Positions 36,955-45,320 of a DNA stretch of 64,000 bases are shown here, in pieces. Every line of letters starts with the position of its first letter. Within the stretch, counting starts at the first letter, position 1. Position numbers and translations under genes: made by a program. The stretch is from Cohnella herbarum (GTDB lineage Bacteria > Bacillota > Bacilli > Paenibacillales > Paenibacillaceae): positions 5,301,501 to 5,365,500 of the forward strand of contig NZ_CP051680.1 of the NCBI RefSeq assembly GCF_012849095.1. Reading direction: 5' to 3'. The notes below the pieces were generated by a model. That model was given only the letters and a program-made list of their open reading frames with translations. It was not told where the DNA came from and ran no database searches.

Positions 36955-38979
36955 CTACGCCACGATCTCCGCCGCAGCGCCTTGCTGCAGCTGGTACATG
37001 GCGAAGTACTTGCCGCCCTGCTGCATCAGCTCGTCGTGGTTGCCGCGTTCCATGATCTGGCCGCGGTCGAGCACGAGAATCTGGTCAGCCGCGCGGATGG
37101 TCGACAGCCTATGCGCGATGACGAACGTCGTCCGTCCCCGCTTGAGCACGTTGAGCGCGCCCTGTATGATCGCTTCCGTCTCGGTATCGATACTCGCCGT
37201 CGCTTCGTCCAGGATCAATATCGCCGGATCGAAGGCGAGCGCCCGCGCGAACGAGATCAACTGCCGCTGTCCCGCAGACAACGTGCTTCCCTTCTCGATC
37301 ACCGGCTCATCCAATCCGCCCGGCAGCTGCATGAACATATCGTACGCGCCGACATCCCGTAGCGCTTGCTCCACCTTTTCCCGGGAAATAGACGGATCGT
37401 CCAGGCTAACGTTGGATGCGATCGTTCCCGTGAACAAGAACGGATCTTGCAGCACGATGCCCATATGCTGGCGAAGCTGCTGCTTCGTCAACGTCCTCAC
37501 GTCGACGCCGTCGATCGAGATCTCTCCCCGCTCCACGTCGTAGAACCGGAATAGCAGATTAAGAATCGAACTTTTTCCCGAACCCGTGTGTCCGACGAGA
37601 GCGACCGTTTGCCCTTGGCGCGCGCTGAAGTTGATGTTCTTCAACACGTCTTCGCCCGGCTTATAGCCGAATGTAACATCCTTGAACGCCACATTCCCCT
37701 TGTACCGGTCCATCCGGCTGTCCGACACTTCAACACCCGGCTCGTCAAGCAATGTAAACACCCGCTCCGCCGATACGCGCGCGACTTCCAGATTCGACAG
37801 TTGGTTAACGATCCCCACGATCGGGTGCATCATCCTGTTCATGTAGTCGATGAAGGCGTACAGCACGCCAACCGTCACGGCCGTTCCCAGCCAATCTCCG
37901 GCGAACATCCAGACGACGGCGATGAACAGCACGTTGCGGAATACGTTAACGAGGTTATGAGAGGTAATGGAATTCAAAGTAAGCAGCTTGTTCTGATACT
38001 TGAAATACTCGTCGTTCATCTCGTTGAACTCGGCCATCGTTTCCTTTTCCTTGCGGAACGCCTGAATGATCGGCATCCCTTGAATCGATTCGTTGATCAT
38101 CCCGTTAATATCGCTGAGCCGCGAACGAATGACGTGATTGTATTTCGCCGCGAACTTGCGGTAGATGACGATCCAGACGTACAAGATCGGAATGAACGGC
38201 AAAGCGATAAGCGCGAGATTCGTATCCAGCAAAAATAATGCGCCGATGATGGCCACGATATAGATAATTCCGGAGAAAAAGTTCGCCAGCACCGATACGT
38301 ACAATTCGCGGATCGCTTCGGTGTCGTTCGTGACCCTGGCCACGACTTTACCCGCGGGCAGATTATCGAAGTATTGCACCGGAAGACGCTGAATGTGTCT
38401 GAACACATCGTTGCGCATCTTGCGGACGATCCGATTCGCGGACACTTGGAGAAGCAATCTCTGCCAATACGCAAGCATCGCGCCGATTAACAACAACCCG
38501 ACATAACTGATTGCCAGCAAGAAGATGCTGCGGAATTCGGGCTTGTAAAACTCGTAAGTCTCCCCTACGGACAGCTTGGTTGCGGGATAGAGCTGCTTGC
38601 TCCCGTCTTCCTTCGAGATCGTAAGCTTACCGCTCTCGAATGTTCTTTTGCCGGTATTCGGTACGCCTGCCGCATCGACGAAATAATAGCTGCGCCCCGA
38701 TTGCAGAACGCGCACTTCCTTGCCCTTCGCTTCGCCTTCCCGGAAGTGATCCTCTCTCTTGTACCAGCCTTCCCGATACGATACCGCGTATTTCTCGCCT
38801 TGCTTCGTCTCGTACCAGGGCTTCTCGATTCCCATGATGTTCGTGTCGATCATCCTCTTCGCGAGGAAAGGACCGACGAGCTCGACGCCAACCGCTACCA
38901 ACAGCAGCACCAGCGCTAGGATTATCGGTTTCTTATAGTTCAAAGCATATTGAAACAATCGCTTGCCGTTGTTACCCAT
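36955..38979 (-). CDS. bmrD: heterodimeric multidrug ABC exporter, BmrD-like subunit
   Basis: A 674-residue exporter half, almost the length of Bacillus BmrD (YheH, 673). The membrane domain has a large extracellular insertion (about residues 45-150) between the first two segments, a BmrD trademark. The ATPase has Walker A GHTGSGKSS, signature SAGQRQL, and Walker B ILILDEATASID with catalytic E592. It pairs with the degenerate half encoded upstream and exports drugs. It follows bmrC by 52 bp; the same frame order is known from Bacillus. The signature is LSAGQ rather than LSGGQ. Confidence 0.9.
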   Translation of the reverse strand: MGNNGKRLFQYALNYKKPIILALVLLLVAVGVELVGPFLAKRMIDTNIMGIEKPWYETKQGEKYAVSYREGWYKREDHFREGEAKGKEVRVLQSGRSYYFVDAAGVPNTGKRTFESGKLTISKEDGSKQLYPATKLSVGETYEFYKPEFRSIFLLAISYVGLLLIGAMLAYWQRLLLQVSANRIVRKMRNDVFRHIQRLPVQYFDNLPAGKVVARVTNDTEAIRELYVSVLANFFSGIIYIVAIIGALFLLDTNLALIALPFIPILYVWIVIYRKFAAKYNHVIRSRLSDINGMINESIQGMPIIQAFRKEKETMAEFNEMNDEYFKYQNKLLTLNSITSHNLVNVFRNVLFIAVVWMFAGDWLGTAVTVGVLYAFIDYMNRMMHPIVGIVNQLSNLEVARVSAERVFTLLDEPGVEVSDSRMDRYKGNVAFKDVTFGYKPGEDVLKNINFSARQGQTVALVGHTGSGKSSILNLLFRFYDVERGEISIDGVDVRTLTKQQLRQHMGIVLQDPFLFTGTIASNVSLDDPSISREKVEQALRDVGAYDMFMQLPGGLDEPVIEKGSTLSAGQRQLISFARALAFDPAILILDEATASIDTETEAIIQGALNVLKRGRTTFVIAHRLSTIRAADQILVLDRGQIMERGNHDELMQQGGKYFAMYQLQQGAAAEIVA

Positions 38980-39031
38980 GAATTCATCTCACCTACTTTT
39001 CTTCTTAGCTCATAACTGTGCCCTTCTATAC

Positions 39032-40783
39032 TTACCCTTCCACCACGGAAGCGAGCTGTTGACGATCGTACTGCTCCTTATACCATCCGTTAAGCCGTAG
39101 GAGCTCTTCATGAGTGCCTTCTTCGGACACTCGCCCTTCATCGAGCACGACGATCCAATCGGCATGCTGTACCGCCGTTAACCGGTGGGTCGTAATAATC
39201 GTCGTTTTCCCCGCGCGTTCGTTGCGGATTCCTTCCAGAATCTCCGTCTCCGTCTTAGCATCGACGGCCGATAGGGCATCGTCGAGCATCAGAATCTCGG
39301 GATCCGCGATAACCGCTCTCGCGATGCTGACGCGTTGCTTCTGTCCTCCGGACAAGGCAACGCCTTTCTCGCCGACTAGCGTTTCTAAGCCGTCCGGCAG
39401 GAACGCGACGTCCTTACGGAATGACGCCAGCTCCAGCGCGCGGTTCAATTGCTCGTCGTCCTTCGCGGCGTCCGCCGTTCCGAACCAGATATTCTCGCGG
39501 ATCGTCTTGCTGAACAGAATCGGCTGTTGCGGCACGTAGCCGATCCAACTCCTCAGCCGGTTCAGTTCAAGCTCCGTCAGGGGAACTCCTCCGACGGTCA
39601 ACTTGCCCGCTCCCATAGGATATTCGCGCAATAATTGCTTAAGCAACGTCGTCTTTCCGCTTCCCGTTCTGCCCACGATACCGAGCGTCTGACCTCTGCG
39701 AAGCGTGAAGGAGATATCGACTAAATTGTCTATCGACGAAGATGGATATCGGAAAGTTACGCCATCGAACGCGATCGTCTCCGGTACTTCCAGGGCGACC
39801 GGAGCCTCGCTTTCCTTCACGTCCTCTTTCATGCCCAGCGTCTCGTTGATGCGGTCTAACGAGGCGTTACCGCGTTGCATGATGTTAATCAACTCGCCGA
39901 TCGCGAACATCGGCCAGATGAGCATCCCAAGGAACATGTTGAACGAAACCATCTCCCCAAGGGTAATTTCGCCCCTGAATACGAGCACCGCTCCGTAACA
40001 GAGACCGATCAAATAACTCAAGCCTACTAGAATTTTCACCGTCGGCTCGAATAAAGCATCGATCTTGGCGACTTGAAGGTTTTTGTCGAACACGTTATCC
40101 GTCGATTCACTGAACCGTTTCCGGTCCGCGTCCTCTTGCACGAATGCCCGGATAACCCTTACGCCGGATACCGATTCGAGCACCTGATCGTTCAGTTGGC
40201 CGAAGGCGTCCTGCGATTTCGTGAACCGATCGTGAATTTTCTTGCCGAAGTGCTGCATGAGCAGCGCCATGATCGGCAACGGAAGCATAGCGGCTAGCGT
40301 CAGCTTCCAACTGATCAAGCCCGCCATAACGACGAGGATCGTTAACATAAACAGAGTCGAGTCAATGAGCGTAAGAATTCCGAAACCCGCGGTAACCGAC
40401 ACGGCTCCCAGATCGTTCGTCGCTCTGGCCATCAGATCGCCCGTCCGGTTGCGTTCGTAGAACGTAGGGTTCATTTTCAGCAGATGCCGCATCAGACGAG
40501 ACCGCAACAACCGCTCCAGCACGAACGCGCCGCCGAACAGCTGATATAGCCACACATAAGTAATTCCGTAGCCCACGACGGTGAGCGCAATCCAGAAAAC
40601 GAGCAACTCGGTCAGCTTACCCGAAGTCAGCGTTTCCTGCCTAATCCCGTCAATCGCGACTCCGATAAGCTTAGGAGGGATAACGTCCATGATTCCCACG
40701 ATCGTCAGAAGCAAGATCGCGATCGCGTAACGCTTCCAGTGCATGCGAAAAAACCAACTTAATTTCTTCAATACGATAAACAT
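39032..40783 (-). CDS. bmrC: heterodimeric multidrug ABC exporter, BmrC-like subunit
   Basis: A 583-residue half-transporter, matching Bacillus BmrC (YheI, 585). Walker A GRTGSGKTT and signature SGGQKQR are intact, but Walker B reads ILMLDDALSAVD: the catalytic Glu is D502, as in BmrC (D500). The pair therefore should have one active and one degenerate ATP site. The start at 40783 has only AAGGGTG 13 nt upstream. Expression is probably controlled by the leader ORF and terminators between 40922 and 41198. Confidence 0.92.
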   Translation of the reverse strand: MFIVLKKLSWFFRMHWKRYAIAILLLTIVGIMDVIPPKLIGVAIDGIRQETLTSGKLTELLVFWIALTVVGYGITYVWLYQLFGGAFVLERLLRSRLMRHLLKMNPTFYERNRTGDLMARATNDLGAVSVTAGFGILTLIDSTLFMLTILVVMAGLISWKLTLAAMLPLPIMALLMQHFGKKIHDRFTKSQDAFGQLNDQVLESVSGVRVIRAFVQEDADRKRFSESTDNVFDKNLQVAKIDALFEPTVKILVGLSYLIGLCYGAVLVFRGEITLGEMVSFNMFLGMLIWPMFAIGELINIMQRGNASLDRINETLGMKEDVKESEAPVALEVPETIAFDGVTFRYPSSSIDNLVDISFTLRRGQTLGIVGRTGSGKTTLLKQLLREYPMGAGKLTVGGVPLTELELNRLRSWIGYVPQQPILFSKTIRENIWFGTADAAKDDEQLNRALELASFRKDVAFLPDGLETLVGEKGVALSGGQKQRVSIARAVIADPEILMLDDALSAVDAKTETEILEGIRNERAGKTTIITTHRLTAVQHADWIVVLDEGRVSEEGTHEELLRLNGWYKEQYDRQQLASVVEG

Positions 40784-40921
40784 ATCTATGTGTTCACACC
40801 CTTCTATAACGCCTGGAAAGCAACGGGACTTTTCCTTTCTCCCTCTTGCCTATCCAGCCGCTCGATACAAACGTCTATCGCCATCCAATGGATAACGAAG
40901 CCGTTTTACTTGTAGAGGAAC

Positions 40922-40953
40922 AAAAAAGGCCTACCGCCGTAAGCGATACGCCT
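40922..40953 (-). terminator. second attenuator terminator before bmrC
   Basis: The minus-strand hairpin at 40927-40953 has an arm of about 10 pairs with one mismatch and two G-U pairs around a 5-nt loop, then TTTTT (40922-40926). It lies 138 bp before the bmrC ATG. Confidence 0.75.
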
Positions 40954-41030
40954 CCAGAATGGGGTTTCCCCATCCCTGTCGCGCTCGGAGCCGAACCGAT
41001 CCTAGGATCGCCACAGCAACCGAATGCGAT

Positions 41031-41068
41031 AAAAAAGGCGCACGATTACGTCACCGTAACCATGCGCC
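41031..41068 (-). terminator. first attenuator terminator before bmrC
   Basis: GGCGCATGGTTACG pairs with CGTAATCGTGCGCC (minus strand, 41068-41055 and 41050-41037; two G-U pairs) around a 4-nt loop, followed by TTTTTT at 41036-41031. Its 5' arm contains GGTTACG, complementary to a segment of the leader ORF. Confidence 0.9.
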
Positions 41069-41108
41069 TCACTACGTCATCCAAGAGAATCCGCTATTCT
41101 CCGGTTGC

Positions 41109-41198
41109 TTAGTGATTGTTCGCGAGAGGGTTACGTCCATGACTAGCATTGATTCCGACAATAGGCAGATGGGACATATTACTAAATCCGTTACTCAT
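41109..41198 (-). CDS. leader peptide controlling the bmrCD-like operon
   Basis: A 29-residue ORF starting MSNGFSNMSHLPIVGI and ending NNH, with the strongest possible ribosome site (AAAGGAGGG, 8 nt before the ATG). It plays the role of bmrB in Bacillus, a leader whose translation controls readthrough into bmrCD; the two share position, not obvious sequence. Within it, CGTAACCCTC (41135-41126) can pair with GAGGGTTACG in its own ribosome site (41211-41202) or, by CGTAACC, with the 5' arm of the first terminator (41061-41055). A ribosome stalled early on the leader would hide the ribosome-site segment and free the antiterminator. Confidence 0.82.
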   Translation of the reverse strand: MSNGFSNMSHLPIVGINASHGRNPLANNH

Positions 41199-41239
41199 GT
41201 TCGTAACCCTCCTTTCCGTTCATCAAAGTTATATTTGTC

Positions 41240-41269
41240 ACTTTACCATCGCCCCCCAAATGCTGTCAA
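41240..41269 (-). promoter_or_regulatory. promoter of the leader/bmrCD operon
   Basis: On the minus strand TTGACA (41264-41269) and TAAAGT (41240-41245) are separated by 18 bp, about 42 bp before the leader ATG. Confidence 0.8.
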
Positions 41270-41388
41270 CGGGCAAAACGGAAAAAAATATAAGTTTTTT
41301 ACATTCCCTCATTCCCAGGCTATTCCTTCCAATGTTTGCGCCGGCATACTCTCTGGGTAACATGTATAGAACGACGGAGGTGGTTGAC

Positions 41389-42831
41389 GTGACAATGGCC
41401 CCAAGCGAGGATCCCTTACTACGAAAGGCGATATTTCAATTCCTATACCCATTCGCGCTCAAGAGAGATTGCCAGAACCGGATGCGAGAAAGCCTGCTTA
41501 CGGAAAAATACGTCGATTTTCAATTGGGAAACCTGGAAATCGAGGATCGGTTCTACGGACCGGACAACCGCGTCTCCCATCGCGATATGGAGAGGTATTT
41601 TCTGCCTTTCACCAACCATGTTCTCTTTCCGAACCGGGATGACCCCGAAGCGTTCCGGCGACTAACCAAATCCAAGAATATTCAGGCCGCTCTTCATACT
41701 CGCCATATGACCCTCCCGTTCACCGTTCACTCCGTCGATGTGTTCCTCTGTCCTTTTGATACCGGCTTTCTAACTTTGCGAGTAGAAATCGATGCGGATG
41801 CCGAGCTTACTTACGGCCGGGCATTGGAATTCGCGGACCGGATGCGTCATCTGCAGGATACGAATAAGCCGGATCTTCTTACGTTCGTCGAAGCGGACGG
41901 CAATCGTTACGAGGAAATCGAAAATTTCGTTTTTCAAACGGTGGCTCCTCATGTTCTGCCGTTCTTGGATCGTTCGCAAATGGAAGAAGCGCACTTCGAG
42001 AAGCTGCCCTTTTTCGTGGACGAAAGAATGTTCGTGATCGGGTTTTGCGCATTCGCCGAAGATTGCGATATTTCGCTGCATGACCGCTATCGCGCGGGAC
42101 GGCTGGACGGATTGGGCTTGGATGGCCATCCGAGGATCAGCGCGAGCCATAAGCCGTACATAGAAAAATATTGCGAGACGTTCGGATACGACCGCTGGGC
42201 TCCTAACACTTATTATTTAACCGGCGAAACCAGCTACGTCTGCCTCACCCGCGAGAAGACGGAGATTTCGAACCGATTGGCCAATCAAATGTACGGAGAG
42301 TATTACTACGGACTTCTGCTTAACCTGTTTCACCGAATCGTCTTGCTGAAGCTGTCCATCGCTTATTCCAAGGTTCAGTTGGAACGCAAGCAGGAGCATA
42401 CGGAAAATCTCATTCGGGACATTACTTGTTTTTCCGCCAAGTATTATTTTGTCGAGATCGTCTCGCAGACCGAAGGACGGGAAATTTTCCACCAACTGAA
42501 GAAAGTCTATGGTAACGACGACTTGTTCGAAGACGTGAAGCAGACGTTACAAGATCTCTTCAAATATCAGGAGACCCATGCCTCCAAGCAATCCAGTTAC
42601 CTGCTCACCATCCTGACCATCTATACGGTCATTAGCGGAATATACGGCATGAATCAGGTTATCGAGGATCTGGAAGGAAGCTTCGACTGGTCTTTCTTAG
42701 CCGGCTATTCGGCATTCCAATGGATTGCCTTCGGCGTCACCTTCACCGGGCTGACCGTCGCTTTCCTGCTCGTCATCGGCGTCTTGTGGAAGTGGGGGCG
42801 GGATTTCGTTCGGCGGCGCAGGAGAAAATAA
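41389..42831 (+). CDS. CorA-like membrane protein with GMN motif
   Basis: A 480-residue protein with a long soluble N-terminal part and two C-terminal membrane segments (about 402-420 and 440-464). The first ends in GIYGMNQV, with G420-M421-N422: the GMN loop is the selectivity signature of CorA/Mrs2 magnesium channels. A basic tail (VRRRRRK) follows the second segment, as in CorA. The helical region before the pore (NRLANQMYGEYYYGLL, LFEDVKQTLQDLFKYQETH) fits the CorA stalk. The N-terminal 300 residues do not look like standard CorA. The start is a GTG at 41389 with GGAGGTGG; the frame is open upstream from 41149. Confidence 0.65.
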   Translation: MTMAPSEDPLLRKAIFQFLYPFALKRDCQNRMRESLLTEKYVDFQLGNLEIEDRFYGPDNRVSHRDMERYFLPFTNHVLFPNRDDPEAFRRLTKSKNIQAALHTRHMTLPFTVHSVDVFLCPFDTGFLTLRVEIDADAELTYGRALEFADRMRHLQDTNKPDLLTFVEADGNRYEEIENFVFQTVAPHVLPFLDRSQMEEAHFEKLPFFVDERMFVIGFCAFAEDCDISLHDRYRAGRLDGLGLDGHPRISASHKPYIEKYCETFGYDRWAPNTYYLTGETSYVCLTREKTEISNRLANQMYGEYYYGLLLNLFHRIVLLKLSIAYSKVQLERKQEHTENLIRDITCFSAKYYFVEIVSQTEGREIFHQLKKVYGNDDLFEDVKQTLQDLFKYQETHASKQSSYLLTILTIYTVISGIYGMNQVIEDLEGSFDWSFLAGYSAFQWIAFGVTFTGLTVAFLLVIGVLWKWGRDFVRRRRRK

Positions 42832-42838
42832 CAAGTAA

Positions 42839-42863
42839 AAACGACCCCTGACAAGGGTCGTTT
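42839..42863 (+). terminator. intrinsic terminator of the CorA-like gene
   Basis: AAACGACCC (42839-42847) pairs with GGGTCGTTT (42855-42863), 8 bp past the stop codon. The T-run is short. Confidence 0.82.
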
Positions 42864-42911
42864 CTATCGCTCAACGAGGCTGTAACGCTGTCTTCAGAAC
42901 GCTCGATAAGG

Positions 42912-43296
42912 TTTGCTTGTTTAAGCGCCATACTGGGAAAAGAAAAGCTCGTGGGTGCAGCCGGCATGGACAGATCCTTGCCGGAAAATGTCATAGGCTT
43001 TTCATTCGAGGAGGAGTTTCAGCGGGGGCAATACTTGCGGAACGGGGATGAACGGGTATTCGAGGTATTGGACGATTTGTTCGCTTCCTTCGAGTCGGAC
43101 AGCTCGAATCGAACCTACGGTTTAATGAAAATAACGACCCGGCAACTGTTGTTATCCGCCAGCAAGATTTTCTCCGCTCTTGGGCGGCACGGGATACGAT
43201 GACTTGTACGACAAGCTTCATTCGTTTCAATTCCGACCGGTTAAGACAACAGTTTCGGATTTTCGTCGAGCTTTGCCTGGACCTGAATAAACTGCA
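42912..43296 (+). pseudogene. possible degenerate ORF, unrecognised
   Basis: An open frame runs through 42951-43202 (GTG start candidate) reading ENVIGFSFEEEFQRGQYL, VFEVLDDLFASFES and TTRQLLLSASKIF; it is open upstream without a ribosome site. A shift of one base near 43180 would continue into GYDDLYDKLHSFQF, RPVKTTVSDFRRA and a stop near 43296. The base composition looks coding, but no start or family was found. It may be a decayed or partly inserted gene; it could also be chance. Confidence 0.35.
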
Positions 43297-43385
43297 CATA
43301 CTTACAAACCCTATAGCGGAATGGATGCAGGGCAATCGTATTAGGAATGGCTTAGTGTTCTAGGCTCACTACGTTGGTTTCAACC

Positions 43386-43568
43386 TAACGGAACCAGCAG
43401 CCGCTATTCTGCTCAAAAAGGTACTTTTCAAAATCTAACGGAGATGGCCGCTCTTATTTGTGTGTTTTCCAGTGAAATCATGCCTTTTGCGCGTAAATAG
43501 AGGCTACTGGTTCCGTTAAAATTCTAAAACACTTCTTATCGATAAAATAGAGGCTACGGCAGCCGTTA
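43386..43568. repeat. 50-bp array E with inverted halves (TAACGGAA family)
   Basis: TAACGGA starts at 43386 and 43436, 50 bp apart; the reverse complement CCGTTA recurs at 43513 and 43563, again 50 bp apart. Two forward units thus face two reversed ones, giving a large imperfect inverted repeat centred near 43477. The array lies between the 3' ends of convergent genes (CorA-like and CxxH/CxxC). The same TAACGGAA core occurs in array G. Confidence 0.8.
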
Positions 43569-43663
43569 GAAAAATAACGCTCGTTTGTTGTCTGCTGCAA
43601 AGCCCTAAACCGGTCTAATAGCCGTTCCCCAATTCTTAATCGAGTATAATTTCCTATCCAATG

Positions 43664-43713
43664 AAAAAAGAAGCGGCACAGGAACCCTCTCCCATACCGC
43701 CTCTTCCCGCTTC
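43664..43713 (-). terminator. terminator of the htrA-side operon
   Basis: GAAGCGG (43670-43676) pairs with CCGCTTC (43707-43713); on the minus strand TTTTTTC follows. The loop is long (30 nt). It sits just after the CxxH/CxxC stop. Confidence 0.72.
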
Positions 43714-43715
43714 CT

Positions 43716-43883
43716 CTATACGACCAGCACTTCCGCCTTATTGCCGCACCATTCGCAGTGATCGGGAGCCGTCCATGCCGAGAACGTCGTCGATTCTAGA
43801 TTGACCAAGTCCGGCGCATCCTCGTATTCGTCTACGAATTTGTCGATTGCGAGCTCAACGTGCTCGCGGCATACACAATACAT
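43716..43883 (-). CDS. CxxH/CxxC small protein
   Basis: A 55-residue protein starting MYCVCREHVELAIDKFVDEY and ending in HCEWCGNKAEVLVV. It fits the CxxH/CxxC family (Bacillus BA_5709 type): a CVCREH motif at the N-terminus and CEWC near the C-terminus, likely a zinc-binding fold of unknown role. The ATG at 43883 has AGAAGGGA about 10 nt upstream. It lies 44 bp after htrA, its standard place, where rlmH normally follows; here the gene is followed instead by a terminator and repeat array E. Confidence 0.88.
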   Translation of the reverse strand: MYCVCREHVELAIDKFVDEYEDAPDLVNLESTTFSAWTAPDHCEWCGNKAEVLVV

Positions 43884-43927
43884 CGATGTTTTTCCCTTCT
43901 CGTCCGTTCGGCTATCTAGAACCTGCT

Positions 43928-45253
43928 TTAGCGTTCTTCCGGCTCTTCTACTTTTTCCTCTAGCTTGAGATTGATCGTCTTTTTCTTTCCGTCGCGATAA
44001 TACGTTACTTTCAACGATTCCCCGATTTTTTTGGCGTTATACAAATATTTGCGAAGATCCATTGTGCTCTCGATCGGCTTATTATCCAAAGCTACGATAA
44101 TGTCGTTGAATTGCAGCCCTGCATCGAGCGCGGGTCCGACGGATTCCAGTACGATGACGCCTTCCGAGACGTCTTTCGGAATGACGGGCGGTTCAACGCT
44201 GAACTCGTCGCCCTCTCCATCCCCTTCGTCCGAATCTTTGCCCGATTCCCCGTCCGAATCGTCGGCTACCGGACTGTCGAGATACAATCCCAAGTCCATC
44301 GTGTAGACGCCCATATACGGTCTGGAAACCTTGCCCTTGGCGAGTAACTCGCTCAAGATCGGCATGGCGTGATCGATCGGGATGGCGAAACCAATCCCTT
44401 CAACTCCGGTATCGGCTACCTTCATGCTATTAATGCCGACGAGCTTGCCGTTAAGGTCGACCAACGCCCCGCCGCTATTTCCTTGATTAATGGCCGCGTC
44501 CGTCTGGATGACCTCTTGTTCCCAATCGTAGTTGCCGTCTTGGTTAATCGATACCGGGATGATCCTCTTCGTCGAGGATACGATTCCTTGGGTCAAGGAA
44601 TCCCCGAAGCCGAGCGGATTGCCGATGGCGATCACCATTTCTCCGACCCGAAGCTTGTCGGAATTGCCGATTTCAACGACGGTATCGATCCCTTCCGCAT
44701 CCACCTGCAACACCGCGAGATCTGTAACAATATCTTTGCCGATGATCTTGGCGTCCTTCTTATCTCCGTTAACCAGTACAGCTTGGACTTTGCCGGCATC
44801 CTGGACCACATGCGCATTCGTAATGATATAGGCTTTTCCGTCTTTTTTCTGAAAAATAACGCCCGACCCCATGCTCGCATGATAAGGAAGCTCATCGGCG
44901 TCCAGCTCTTCCTCGCCCTGCATCTCCAAGGCTTCGTTCGTCATGTTGATGATACTGACAACTCCGGGGCGAACTTTCTCGGATGCAGAAATAATCCTCT
45001 CGGACGTTTCTACGAGCGATTGTCCTCCGGCGAGCGCCGGCTTAGCCTCGGACTTGGCGTCCCCCCCTCCGTTCAAGAGGACGAACAATAACACGACCAA
45101 CAGGGAACTTGCTATAGAAGAAATGAGCGCAACTCGGAGCATGGAACCTTGGCGGTACCCTCCATAGGAGCGTGATTCGGATCTCGTCGCATGGCGAGAA
45201 CGCCTCTTAACCCGTGTGGAGTAAAAATCATCATCGAACAAGCTCATGGTCAT
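43928..45253 (-). CDS. htrA: HtrA-type membrane-anchored serine protease
   Basis: A 441-residue surface protease/chaperone. It has a cytoplasmic N-tail, one membrane anchor (about 40-62), a trypsin-like domain with the triad H148 (NAHVV), D178 (VTDLAVL) and S260 (GNSGGAL), a very acidic linker (SDGESGKDSDEGDGEGDE, about 335-355), and a PDZ domain with GPALDAGLQFNDIIVALD. It removes misfolded secreted proteins. The start at 45253 has GAAGG 7 nt upstream; ATG 45247 is possible. The Wal operon is upstream. Confidence 0.93.
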   Translation of the reverse strand: MTMSLFDDDFYSTRVKRRSRHATRSESRSYGGYRQGSMLRVALISSIASSLLVVLLFVLLNGGGDAKSEAKPALAGGQSLVETSERIISASEKVRPGVVSIINMTNEALEMQGEEELDADELPYHASMGSGVIFQKKDGKAYIITNAHVVQDAGKVQAVLVNGDKKDAKIIGKDIVTDLAVLQVDAEGIDTVVEIGNSDKLRVGEMVIAIGNPLGFGDSLTQGIVSSTKRIIPVSINQDGNYDWEQEVIQTDAAINQGNSGGALVDLNGKLVGINSMKVADTGVEGIGFAIPIDHAMPILSELLAKGKVSRPYMGVYTMDLGLYLDSPVADDSDGESGKDSDEGDGEGDEFSVEPPVIPKDVSEGVIVLESVGPALDAGLQFNDIIVALDNKPIESTMDLRKYLYNAKKIGESLKVTYYRDGKKKTINLKLEEKVEEPEER

Positions 45254-45320
45254 GCACCATCCTTCTATTAGGGGAAATCCGCTGTTCCCCAAGCCGCTGC
45301 CGGTCTTCCTACTAGAGGTT

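Noticed and set aside
41149..41388. Upstream extension of the CorA-like gene
   Set aside because: No homology and no ribosome site; it overlaps the bmrCD leader region on the other strand. The GTG at 41389 has GGAGGTGG.
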